Source of the DNA: JBMORO01 sp049322295
GTDB taxonomy: Bacteria > Patescibacteriota > Minisyncoccia > RBG-13-40-8-A
DNA length: 17,453 bases
Assembly (NCBI GenBank): GCA_049322295.1
Contig: JBMORO010000011.1
Location: forward strand, 1 to 17,453
Reading direction: 5' to 3'
Each line of letters begins with the position of its first letter. The first letter of the stretch is position 1. Of this stretch, positions 1-4,796 are shown in pieces. The position numbers and the translations under genes were made by a program. The notes beneath the pieces were generated by a model. The model saw only the letters and a program-made list of their open reading frames with translations. It ran no database searches and was not told where the DNA came from.

Positions 1-46
1 TATAAAAATTAGCAAATTTATTTAAATTAGTCAACTTGTTGCCATC

Positions 47-77
47 AAACAGGTTCTAATAGCGTCCATTCTCCGCC
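47..77 (+). repeat. Dispersed direct repeat, copy R1
   Basis: First of five copies of a ~34-bp repeat. The shared left half reads AAACAGGTTCTAATAGCG and the right half is close to TCCAYTCTCCGACCCT; this copy ends in CCGCC instead of CCGACCCT. It lies just upstream of a TTGACA promoter. The other copies are near 677, 1654, 2313 and 3122, all on the same strand and all between genes. Confidence 0.9.
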
Positions 78-83
78 AAGATA

Positions 84-112
84 TTGACAAAAATAATTAT
101 CTATGCTAAACT
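84..112 (+). promoter_or_regulatory. Sigma-70-like promoter of the 174-560 gene
   Basis: TTGACA (84-89), a 17-bp spacer, and TAAACT (107-112) preceded by TGC, so an extended -10. Transcription would begin near 119, leaving a ~55-nt leader with a strong Shine-Dalgarno. The same TGn plus -10 arrangement recurs in front of the other cassettes. Confidence 0.6.
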
Positions 113-145
113 GATAATAGTCATAAAACTGATTATTATCAGTTT
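108..145 (+). promoter_or_regulatory. 12-bp inverted repeat over the -10 and leader
   Basis: AAACTGATAATA (108-119) is exactly inverted as TATTATCAGTTT (134-145), with a 14-nt spacer. The left arm overlaps the -10 box and probable transcription start. It could be an operator for a dimeric regulator or, with the following TTTT, a weak attenuator in the leader. Which of the two cannot be told from sequence. Confidence 0.5.
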
Positions 146-173
146 TAAATTTCAAAAAATAAAGGAGGTTAAA

Positions 174-560
174 ATGAGAAAAGAAGAAGTGCTCAAGAAA
201 TTTTTTCAAGAGAAGAAAAAAGAACTAGGAAGACATTTTAGGGATTCAAACAGAAAGCTCACAAGGAAAAAAATTGATGATATGGTTGAAGAAAGAATGG
301 AAAGACTCCGTAGATGTTGCAGGCTGGCAAAAGGTAGGGCCGTAACTTTCGTAAAAAAACGATGCAGAGATTGTAAGGAGGAGTACGCATCATATTACGT
401 GGGAGGAGAAATAATACCTACTAACCCTTTTGCAATACCTGATGAAGACATAGAGGAAGCGTTGTCAAAGGCTGCACAAAAGATAATAATTAAAGGTGGA
501 ACTTTTCAATGTCAGGATTGCTGGAATAAAATGGCATTCCCTGGCGCATGGGAAGATTAA
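174..560 (+). CDS. Small basic CxxC/CxxCW protein, cassette 1
   Basis: A 128-aa protein of no named family that I recognise. The ATG at 174 is chosen because AAAGGAGGT sits 5-6 nt upstream; a longer frame from 84 would start inside the promoter. The first ~60 residues are very rich in Lys, Arg and Glu and probably helical. Cys pairs follow at C64-C67 and C113-C116, the latter in the motif CQDCW, with an additional C48-C49. Two CxxC knuckles suggest a zinc-binding fold (inference). The C-terminal third (GE-IIP, an acidic helix, then C-x-x-C-W-N) resembles the end of the protein at 1167-1589, so the two look like divergent paralogs sharing a domain. It has its own promoter, a structured leader and a terminator, so it is a self-contained unit between repeats R1 and R2. 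No transmembrane segment is seen. Confidence 0.8.
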   Translation: MRKEEVLKKFFQEKKKELGRHFRDSNRKLTRKKIDDMVEERMERLRRCCRLAKGRAVTFVKKRCRDCKEEYASYYVGGEIIPTNPFAIPDEDIEEALSKAAQKIIIKGGTFQCQDCWNKMAFPGAWED

Positions 561-618
561 GGTTTTTATTAAAGAAATCCTTGAAAAAAGAAGCAACGTT
601 AAAACGGTCATCTATTTA

Positions 619-650
619 GGGGCCCCATTGTAATGGTTGGCCCCCTTTTA
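619..650 (+). terminator. Rho-independent terminator of cassette 1
   Basis: GGGGCC (619-624) pairs with GGCCCC (639-644) and the inner CCAT/ATGG extends the stem; CTTTTA follows. It lies 59 nt after the stop of the upstream gene and before repeat R2, so R2 is outside the transcript unless there is read-through. Confidence 0.8.
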
Positions 651-676
651 TCCCCAAAAGTCCTAAAATTTATACT

Positions 677-709
677 AAACAGGTTCTAATAGCGTCCACT
701 CTCCGACCC
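677..709 (+). repeat. Dispersed direct repeat, copy R2
   Basis: Matches the left half AAACAGGTTCTAATAGCG exactly, then TCCACTCTCCGACCC. Its last three bases (CCC) are the start of the hairpin at 707-723. Confidence 0.9.
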
Positions 710-743
710 ACGCTAAGCGTGGGTTTTAGTCCGCTCAGCGGAC
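707..743. repeat. Two tandem GC-rich palindromes
   Basis: CCCACGCTAAGCGTGGG (707-723, 8-bp stem around a single A) is followed after TTTTA by GTCCGCTCAGCGGAC (729-743, 7-bp stem). The core CGCTAAGCG of the first is found again inside the next gene at 928-946 with different, but again complementary, flanks. The first hairpin plus TTTTA could also stop transcription. Confidence 0.8.
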
Positions 744-762
744 CACCCTGCGTTTTTAAATT

Positions 763-1035
763 ATGTATTACGTTTACATTTTATTTAGTCACAAGGACGG
801 CAAATTATATATCGGTTATACGCCGGATTTAAAAATGCGAATTAAAAAACATAATTCCGGTTACGTTAGGGCTACAAAGAACAGAAGACCATTGAAATTA
901 ATTTATTATGAATCATATTTAGAAGAACCCGACGCTAAGCGTCGGGAGAAATTCCTTAAAGGCGGCAAAGGCAGGGAAGAATTGAAAACTCAGCTCAAAG
1001 ATTGTTTTAAGGAGTTAAATTACGAGTATCGTTAA
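763..1035 (+). CDS. GIY-YIG family endonuclease, UvrC-type single domain
   Basis: A 90-aa protein made of one GIY-YIG nuclease domain. The N-terminus MYYVYIL and LYIGYT (residues ~16-21) form the two GIY-YIG half-motifs; R26 in the following helix, the NRRPLKLIYYE strand and the conserved DAKRREKFLK helix (residues 57-66) all match the stand-alone URI/YhbQ-like group. The family cleaves DNA with one divalent metal; the biological target of these small versions is largely unknown. No clear Shine-Dalgarno precedes the ATG. The codons for the conserved DAKRRE segment contain a perfect 19-nt palindrome (928-946) whose core is repeated upstream of the gene. A good terminator follows at 1042-1066. 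It shares the R2-R3 interval with the next gene. Confidence 0.93.
   Translation: MYYVYILFSHKDGKLYIGYTPDLKMRIKKHNSGYVRATKNRRPLKLIYYESYLEEPDAKRREKFLKGGKGREELKTQLKDCFKELNYEYR
928..946. repeat. Perfect palindrome inside the GIY-YIG gene
   Basis: CCCGACGCTAAGCGTCGGG: 9-bp stem around one A, in frame, encoding the end of P-DAKRR-E. It shares CGCTAAGCG with the palindrome at 707-723. Confidence 0.85.
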
Positions 1036-1041
1036 TGAAAT

Positions 1042-1066
1042 CCGAGATTTTTTTCTCGGGTTTTTC
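1042..1066 (+). terminator. Terminator after the GIY-YIG gene
   Basis: CCGAGA (1042-1047) pairs with TCTCGG (1054-1059) across six T; GTTTTTC follows. It separates the nuclease gene from the next promoter. Confidence 0.75.
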
Positions 1067-1093
1067 TTGACTTTCTGTTGTTGTTGATATACT
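1067..1093 (+). promoter_or_regulatory. Promoter of the 1167-1589 gene
   Basis: TTGACT (1067-1072), a 15-bp spacer and TATACT (1088-1093) preceded by TGA, an extended -10. The spacer is short, which the extended -10 could offset. Confidence 0.5.
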
Positions 1094-1100
1094 ATGTAAT

Positions 1101-1128
1101 CGCCAAATCAAATCTGGAGGGTTTGGCG
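1101..1128 (+). promoter_or_regulatory. 5'-leader hairpin
   Basis: CGCCAAA (1101-1107) pairs with TTTGGCG (1122-1128) around a 14-nt loop that contains GGAGGG. It begins at the expected transcript start of the 1167 gene and could stabilise or regulate the leader. The loop GGAGG is not near a start codon. Confidence 0.5.
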
Positions 1129-1166
1129 AGTTTGTTCTATAAATCTAAATAAAAAGGAGGCTTAGG

Positions 1167-1589
1167 ATGTATTCTTTAAAAAGCAGACTTTTTAAACTTT
1201 TTTCAGCAGTATTTTCAATTCTGGTTATTATTTTTATGATTGTTTTTGCCGTCTTCGCTTCTAAGTCAGCAGGAATAGTTTCAAGCATACCGAACATGGT
1301 TGTTATTATACTGGCTGTCGCCGGATGGTTCTTTTTTGGGCTTAAACAATTCAAAAATTTCATTAAAGAGCAGAGAGAATTTAAGAGACCCTATGGATGT
1401 GAGGAGGCAAGAAAAGATATTGATTTATTTTACTTGGAAGGCGAGCGGATTCCAGAGAAAGACGAGATACTACATAGGGCCTTATTCAGGCATATAGCAA
1501 AAAGAACCATTTTTAAAAAGTACAATATTTCTTGCCCCGAATGCTGGAATTACTATCAGGAAATGTGGAGAAAACATCGTAGGAAATAA
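1167..1589 (+). CDS. Two-helix membrane protein with C-terminal CPECW domain
   Basis: A 140-aa protein, family not recognised. AAGGAGG lies 7 nt before the ATG. Two hydrophobic segments (about residues 10-32 and 41-59) form a membrane hairpin with a short Ser/Gly turn; a basic region and C78 follow. The last ~50 residues (GERIPEKDE, a helix, then C123-P-E-C126-W) parallel the C-terminus of the protein at 174-560 (GEIIP..., helix, C-Q-D-C-W). The shared part suggests a common small metal-binding or interaction domain, attached here to a membrane hairpin and there to a charged soluble helix (inference). It has its own promoter, leader hairpin and strong terminator. Confidence 0.82.
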   Translation: MYSLKSRLFKLFSAVFSILVIIFMIVFAVFASKSAGIVSSIPNMVVIILAVAGWFFFGLKQFKNFIKEQREFKRPYGCEEARKDIDLFYLEGERIPEKDEILHRALFRHIAKRTIFKKYNISCPECWNYYQEMWRKHRRK

Positions 1590-1595
1590 TAAGAG

Positions 1596-1642
1596 GCGGG
1601 TTGAAGCAGCGATAAAAACTGTTTCAATCCGCTATTTTATTT
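1596..1642 (+). terminator. Terminator of the 1167-1589 gene
   Basis: A 14-bp stem with two G-U pairs (1596-1609 with 1619-1632), a 9-nt loop, then TATTTTATTT. It lies between the gene and repeat R3. Confidence 0.85.
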
Positions 1643-1653
1643 ATATTAAAGCC

Positions 1654-1707
1654 AAACAGGTTCTAATAGCGCCTGCCCGCCGGTAGGTAGGTCCATTCTC
1701 TGACCCT
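1654..1707 (+). repeat. Direct repeat copy R3, interrupted
   Basis: Left half AAACAGGTTCTAATAGCG (1654-1671) and right half TCCATTCTCTGACCCT (1692-1707) are separated by a 20-bp GC-rich imperfect palindrome at 1672-1691. Without those 20 bases it aligns end to end with the other copies. Confidence 0.88.
1672..1691. repeat. 20-bp GC-rich insert splitting R3
   Basis: CCTGCCCGCCGGTAGGTAGG: an imperfect palindrome (outer CCTGCC pairs with GGTAGG allowing one G-U). GC content is far above its surroundings. It looks like an insertion into an existing repeat and not part of it. Confidence 0.7.
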
Positions 1708-1726
1708 GACTGGATTGAAATAGAAA

Positions 1727-1755
1727 TCGCCTTTTGAGCGATTTTTTGGTAGAAT
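1727..1755 (+). promoter_or_regulatory. Hairpin followed by extended -10, leaderless start
   Basis: AATCGC/GCGATT with a T run, followed by TGG-TAGAAT (-10 at 1750-1755), 7 nt before the ATG at 1763. The transcript should begin at or next to the start codon. No good -35 is seen. The hairpin plus T run could insulate against read-through. Confidence 0.5.
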
Positions 1756-1762
1756 AAAAACG

Positions 1763-2302
1763 ATGGAAATACTTATTACCATAAAAATTCCAAAAAAGTT
1801 AGTGCGTGAGATGGATGTATATAAAAACAAATATCATCCAGAAAAACTTTCTCATTCATCTGCACATTTGACCCTTGTTCCACCGTTTATTTTGGCTGGT
1901 AGGCTAAGAAATTTAACGAAGGAAATGAAAAATTATGTCAAACTCCAGAAACCTTTTCTTTTGCAAATCAATGGTCTTAGTTGTTTTGATAATGAGGTTA
2001 TTTATTTTAAAGTAAACTCTTCCCTCAAACTCCGTAAACTCCAAACCGAGCTAAAAGATTTCATTGATAAAAATTATAGGAAAGGAGGACATGACGAATA
2101 TTGGCGATTTAAAACATACCATCCCCATATCACTATTTCTCACGATAAATCTGACAAAATTAAGGCACATAAAAAGGAATTGCGAGGATTAACTTATAAT
2201 CAGCAGTTTATTGCTAGGGCTATAGAGCTTTATATTAGACGGAAAGGAAATAAGCAATGGATTTTCAATAAAGAATTTGCTTTTAACAAGAATTTAAAAT
2301 GA
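1763..2302 (+). CDS. 2H phosphoesterase, 2'-5' RNA ligase-like
   Basis: A 179-aa protein of the 2H phosphoesterase superfamily. The two signature motifs are visible: H35-L-T37 in the first half (AHLTLVPPF) and H122-I-T124 in the second (HPHITISH). Length and the two-lobe spacing fit the 2'-5' RNA ligase/LigT group, which hydrolyses or forms 2',5' or cyclic phosphodiester bonds in RNA or small nucleotides; the substrate here cannot be told. No Shine-Dalgarno is present and a -10 box lies directly upstream, so a leaderless mRNA is likely. It fills the R3-R4 interval alone, and its stop is only 10 bp before repeat R4. Confidence 0.88.
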   Translation: MEILITIKIPKKLVREMDVYKNKYHPEKLSHSSAHLTLVPPFILAGRLRNLTKEMKNYVKLQKPFLLQINGLSCFDNEVIYFKVNSSLKLRKLQTELKDFIDKNYRKGGHDEYWRFKTYHPHITISHDKSDKIKAHKKELRGLTYNQQFIARAIELYIRRKGNKQWIFNKEFAFNKNLK

Positions 2303-2312
2303 GTTATTTACT

Positions 2313-2346
2313 AAACAGGTTCTAATATAATCCAGTCTCCGACCCT
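2313..2346 (+). repeat. Direct repeat copy R4
   Basis: AAACAGGTTCTAATATAA then TCCAGTCTCCGACCCT. It differs from the consensus mainly at the GCG (here TAA) in the middle. It starts 11 bp after the stop of the phosphoesterase gene. Confidence 0.88.
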
Positions 2347-2390
2347 GGAATATAATTATTATAAAGGTCGCCCAAAAGGCAATTTTTTGA

Positions 2391-2396
2391 TATGAT
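2391..2396 (+). promoter_or_regulatory. Extended -10 for leaderless start at 2403
   Basis: TGA-TATGAT ends 6 nt before the ATG, preceded by GCCCAAAAGGC and a T run, the same arrangement as at 1727-1755. No -35 consensus is visible. Confidence 0.5.
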
Positions 2397-2402
2397 AAAA
2401 AC

Positions 2403-3110
2403 ATGATTATTGATTTTAAATTTGCTTATTTTGTTTTGGTTATTCCATTTATTATTGTTTGGATAATTTTCTTTGTCCTTAGCAGAAAAACTAGAATTGA
2501 ACAGCTAATAATGAGTTTTTTGTTTTTGGGAGTCGGGGTTATTTCCGAAAATTTATTCTATTTTCATGATTACTGGAGTCCTGAAAGTATTTTATCATTT
2601 AATATTGGTTCGTGGCGTATTTTATTAGAAGACATTCTATTTTCTTTTACAATAGCAGGAATAGGCAGCATTATTTATGAAATGGTTTTTAATAAGAGAT
2701 TAGAAAGCATTAAGAAGATTAATTTTGTATTTAAATTATTATCCATTATTGTTATTGGTCTTTCTTCATTTTATCTATTATTTTTTATCGGGATAAACTC
2801 AATTTTAGCAACATCTATTGGATTTATTATTCTTAGTTTATTTATTATGGTTCAAAGAAAAGACTTATTAACTTGTTCTTTATTTAGTGGTTTAGGTATA
2901 TTAGTTATTAATTTTTGTGCTTACATTGTAGTTTATTTGTTGATTAGAAATTCTGAGGAACTTATTAGACGGGGATGGATGCTTTATGAAACATCATTTG
3001 GGATAAGGATTTTGGGGATTCCTGTTACGGAGATGATTTGGGGTTTTACAGCGGGAGCCTTTATTGGTCCTTTATACAAATTTATCTTCAGTAAAAAGTT
3101 ATCTAAATAG
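2403..3110 (+). CDS. Polytopic membrane protein, possibly lycopene-cyclase-domain-like
   Basis: A 235-aa integral membrane protein with about six to seven hydrophobic helices. Polar residues recur at membrane positions: SENLFYFHDYW (near 48-58), LLEDILFSF (near 74-82) and IPVTEMIWGF (near 206-215). The acidic ED/P-x-x-E pattern next to aromatic residues resembles the small-domain lycopene cyclase family found in many Patescibacteria; I give this as a tentative family suggestion only. Function is unknown, and no carotenoid genes are nearby. The likely mRNA is leaderless. It stands alone between R4 and R5, and its stop is 11 bp before R5. Confidence 0.75.
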   Translation: MIIDFKFAYFVLVIPFIIVWIIFFVLSRKTRIEQLIMSFLFLGVGVISENLFYFHDYWSPESILSFNIGSWRILLEDILFSFTIAGIGSIIYEMVFNKRLESIKKINFVFKLLSIIVIGLSSFYLLFFIGINSILATSIGFIILSLFIMVQRKDLLTCSLFSGLGILVINFCAYIVVYLLIRNSEELIRRGWMLYETSFGIRILGIPVTEMIWGFTAGAFIGPLYKFIFSKKLSK

Positions 3111-3121
3111 CCAAAATAGCC

Positions 3122-3155
3122 AAACAGGTTCTAATAGCGTCCACTCTTTGACCCT
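3122..3155 (+). repeat. Direct repeat copy R5
   Basis: AAACAGGTTCTAATAGCG then TCCACTCTTTGACCCT. Its last base is the first T of the hicBA -35 box, so the repeat abuts the promoter exactly. Confidence 0.9.
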
Positions 3156-3182
3156 TGACATTGAATAGGGATTTGATAAACT
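3155..3182 (+). promoter_or_regulatory. hicBA promoter
   Basis: TTGACA (3155-3160), 16-bp spacer, TAAACT (3177-3182) preceded by TGA. The start at 3191 is 9 nt beyond the -10, giving a leaderless or nearly leaderless message. HicB-type antitoxins often autoregulate, but no operator palindrome is obvious here. Confidence 0.65.
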
Positions 3183-3190
3183 GAAATTAT

Positions 3191-3409
3191 ATGAAAATTA
3201 ATAAATTTATTTATGTAACTTGGAAAGAGGGCAAATATTATGTTGCCCAATGTCTTAATATAGATGTTTCTAGTTTCGGGAAAACCAGAAAACAGGCCTT
3301 GAAAAATTTAAAAGAGGCAGTTGAATTATATTTAGAAGATATTCCCAAGAGTAAAATTGTAAAAGTAGAACAACCCTGTATTAGTATTCAAGAATTAAAG
3401 TATGCCTAA
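3191..3409 (+). CDS. hicB: HicB-type antitoxin
   Basis: A 72-aa protein with the HicB partial RNase-H-like fold: an N-terminal strand pair (YVTWKEGKYYVAQCLNIDVSSFG) followed by the typical TRKQALKNLKEAVELYLED helix. The family binds and neutralises the HicA mRNA interferase. The C-terminal DNA-binding domain present in longer HicB proteins is missing or reduced to the last ~20 residues. It overlaps hicA by 8 bp, so the two are translationally coupled, with antitoxin first. It directly follows repeat R5. Confidence 0.9.
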   Translation: MKINKFIYVTWKEGKYYVAQCLNIDVSSFGKTRKQALKNLKEAVELYLEDIPKSKIVKVEQPCISIQELKYA

Positions 3410-3620
3410 ACTTTATTCTCCCCGTTATATCATAAAAGTCCTCGAGAAACGGGGATTTATTTTTATATCGCAAAAAGGAAGCCACGTTAAATATAGAAAG
3501 AAAACCAGCAAAGAAACTTTAACCGTAATTGTGCCAGTTCATTCAAAAGAAATTCCTATCGGAACATTTAAATCAATTTTACGTCAGTCAAAATTAACGG
3601 AAGAGGATTTTAAAGAATAA
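3402..3620 (+). CDS. hicA: HicA-type mRNA interferase toxin
   Basis: A 72-aa dsRBD-like toxin of the YcfA/HicA family. The catalytic histidine is in GSH28VKYRK after the helix RYIIKVLEKRGFIFISQK, and the PVHSKEIPIGTFKSILRQSKLTEEDF tail is the classic C-terminal half. HicA proteins cut mRNA and tmRNA ribosome-independently. The start is inside hicB. It seems intact, with all expected elements and full length. A terminator follows, so the pair is a self-contained toxin-antitoxin cassette. Confidence 0.95.
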   Translation: MPKLYSPRYIIKVLEKRGFIFISQKGSHVKYRKKTSKETLTVIVPVHSKEIPIGTFKSILRQSKLTEEDFKE

Positions 3621-3626
3621 TAACAA

Positions 3627-3650
3627 CCCTTGATTTTTTCAGGGGGTTTT
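3627..3650 (+). terminator. Terminator after hicA
   Basis: CCCTTGA pairs with TCAGGGG (one G-U) across a T-rich loop and is followed by GTTTT. Confidence 0.7.
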
Positions 3651-3689
3651 GATAGGGTGAAGATACAAAATAAATTTTAGGGAGGGAAA

Positions 3690-3815
3690 ATGATATACGA
3701 TGAACATGGTAATTTGCTAGGTTGTCCTAAATGTGGAAGTCCTTGGGTTGGCTACCAAGCCTGGCGGGAAAGGTATAGTTGTTTAAATTGTGGTTGGCAG
3801 ATGAAAAGAGATTGA
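3690..3815 (+). CDS. 41-aa zinc-ribbon protein
   Basis: A short gene with a strong GGGAGG Shine-Dalgarno 5 nt before the ATG. The product has two knuckles, C12-P-K-C15 and C31-L-N-C34, 15 residues apart, with a Trp/Tyr-rich centre and a basic tail: a minimal zinc ribbon. Such ribbons bind nucleic acid or act as small adaptors; no specific role can be assigned. It lies between hicA and efp in its own transcription unit, with a stem-loop downstream at 3878-3910. Confidence rests on the ribosome-binding site plus both CxxC pairs in one frame. Confidence 0.8.
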   Translation: MIYDEHGNLLGCPKCGSPWVGYQAWRERYSCLNCGWQMKRD

Positions 3816-3877
3816 GAGATTGGCGACCATAAAGATTTGGCACCAATTCCAGATTCCGAGAAAAAGGACAAGATTTA

Positions 3878-3910
3878 AAACGGGTATAGGCAAAGAGCCA
3901 ATACCCGTTT
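3878..3910 (+). terminator. Stem-loop after the zinc-ribbon gene
   Basis: A 10-bp perfect stem: AAACGGGTAT (3878-3887) with ATACCCGTTT (3901-3910), 13-nt loop. There is no long T run after it, so termination would be moderate. Its presence argues against coding sequence upstream of the efp ATG at 3949. Confidence 0.6.
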
Positions 3911-3911
3911 A

Positions 3912-3940
3912 TTGCCAGAACAAAAATTTTAGTGTAAATT
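3912..3940 (+). promoter_or_regulatory. efp promoter
   Basis: TTGCCA (3912-3917), 17-bp spacer, TAAATT (3935-3940); 8 nt later comes the ATG of efp. A leaderless transcript is likely because no Shine-Dalgarno is seen. Confidence 0.5.
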
Positions 3941-3948
3941 GGAATATT

Positions 3949-4557
3949 ATGCTAACTTATACTGATTTAAAACCGGGCACGGTTTTTATTTTAGATGGGC
4001 AACCCTATCAGGTTTTAGAATTTAACTTTTTAAGGATGCAGCAGAGGAAACCAGTTGTCCAAACTAAAATCAAAAATCTAATTAATGGCAAAATAATTAG
4101 CCGAAATTTTCAGCCCAGCGATAATTTTGAGGAAGCGGAAATAAAATATCGTGAAGTAAAATTTTTGTATGGTCATCCCGATAGAAGGTCTTTGACCTCT
4201 AACGGGACAAGTCGCAATAAATTTGTATTTTGCGAAATTAATGACCCTTCAAAAAGATTTGAAATAAGCGAGGAACAGATTAGGGAGATGGCTAAATTTT
4301 TAAAGCCAAATAGCGATGTTTCGGTTATGGAATTTGAAGGAAAAATTATCAATATCAACTTGCCAATTAAAATGGATTTTAAGGTTATTGAAGCCCCCCC
4401 ATCAGTTCGGGGTAATACTGCCCAAGGCGGAGTTAAGGCAGTAAAGATTGAAACCGGCGCAATGGTTAGTGCTCCTCTTTTTATTGAGGAAGGTGATATA
4501 ATAAAAATAAATACCCAAACGGGTGATTATGTAGAAAGAGTAGAAAAGGGAAAATAA
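3949..4557 (+). CDS. efp: Translation elongation factor P
   Basis: A 202-aa EF-P, which binds the ribosome near the E site and relieves stalling at polyproline. The three OB-like domains are visible: KOW-like domain I (TDLKPGTVFILDGQPYQVLEF), domain II, and domain III ending GNTAQGGVKAVKIETGA...GDIIKINTQTGDYVERV. The ATG at 3949 is chosen because the open frame upstream (to 3820) begins with TTG, has no ribosome-binding site and crosses a strong stem-loop. Aligned with the E. coli protein, the modified lysine (K34) position is a glutamine (Q32 in FLRMQQRKP), with R33-K34 next to it. Domain II carries a polar insertion (HPDRRSLTSNGTSRNK) relative to E. coli. At ~200 aa it is slightly longer than usual. 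Confidence 0.95.
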   Translation: MLTYTDLKPGTVFILDGQPYQVLEFNFLRMQQRKPVVQTKIKNLINGKIISRNFQPSDNFEEAEIKYREVKFLYGHPDRRSLTSNGTSRNKFVFCEINDPSKRFEISEEQIREMAKFLKPNSDVSVMEFEGKIININLPIKMDFKVIEAPPSVRGNTAQGGVKAVKIETGAMVSAPLFIEEGDIIKINTQTGDYVERVEKGK

Positions 4558-4558
4558 T

Positions 4559-4750
4559 CTATCCGAGGTGTTTCTTAATCAAATCTTTCATTTGGCGGAC
4601 AAGGTTTTCTTTGTCCGTTTTTAAATTCTGCCAAAAATTCCTACATTCCTCACAACCCCCCGCATCATTTACATAATATTTACCAATCCGCCAGATAGAT
4701 TTTTGTTCTTGAGTTAATTGAAGCATTAGATTGTAGAGATTGTTGTCCAT
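4559..4750 (-). CDS. Small CxxC protein, convergent with efp
   Basis: A 63-aa protein: an N-terminal helix (LYNLMLQLTQEQKSIWRI), then C33-E-E-C36-RNFW, then a Lys/Glu-rich helix. I do not recognise a named family; it looks like one of the short conserved hypothetical proteins of Patescibacteria. The stop is 1 bp beyond the efp stop on the other strand. The start at 4750 faces the divergent gene at 4797, and the 46 bp between them contain a palindromic -10 region. The single CxxC could bind metal as a dimer or act in thiol chemistry (inference). Confidence 0.7.
   Translation of the reverse strand: MDNNLYNLMLQLTQEQKSIWRIGKYYVNDAGGCEECRNFWQNLKTDKENLVRQMKDLIKKHLG
4596..4622 (+). terminator. efp terminator lying inside the antisense gene
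   Basis: CGGACAA (4596-4602) pairs with TTGTCCG (4611-4617) and is followed by TTTTT on the plus strand. It would end efp transcripts inside the coding region of the minus-strand gene at 4559-4750. Confidence 0.6.
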
Positions 4751-4771
4751 AAATTTGTTTAAATTTAATTG

Positions 4772-4786
4772 TTATAATATTATAAT
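4772..4786. promoter_or_regulatory. Divergent promoter core
   Basis: TTATAATATTATAA (4772-4785) is a perfect palindrome and offers TATAAT boxes to both strands (plus strand 4773-4778 and 4781-4786). The plus gene starts 11 nt after the second box; the minus gene starts ~22 nt from its box. Confidence 0.55.
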
Positions 4787-4796
4787 AGCATAATCT

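Noticed and set aside
84..173. Upstream in-frame extension of the first gene
   Set aside because: It overlaps the promoter and operator-like palindrome, and the strong Shine-Dalgarno is at 162-168 for the ATG at 174.
47..3155. Classical integron with attC sites
   Set aside because: The repeats have constant length, no R'/R'' core pair (GTTRRRY and RYYYAAC) with imperfect inverted arms, and there is no intI in the window.
47..3155. CRISPR array
   Set aside because: Repeat spacing is ~0.6-1 kb with genes between, not short uniform spacers, and no cas genes are seen.
3820..3948. N-terminal extension of EF-P
   Set aside because: It starts with TTG, lacks a ribosome-binding site, crosses a strong stem-loop and promoter-like sequence, and has no EF-P similarity.
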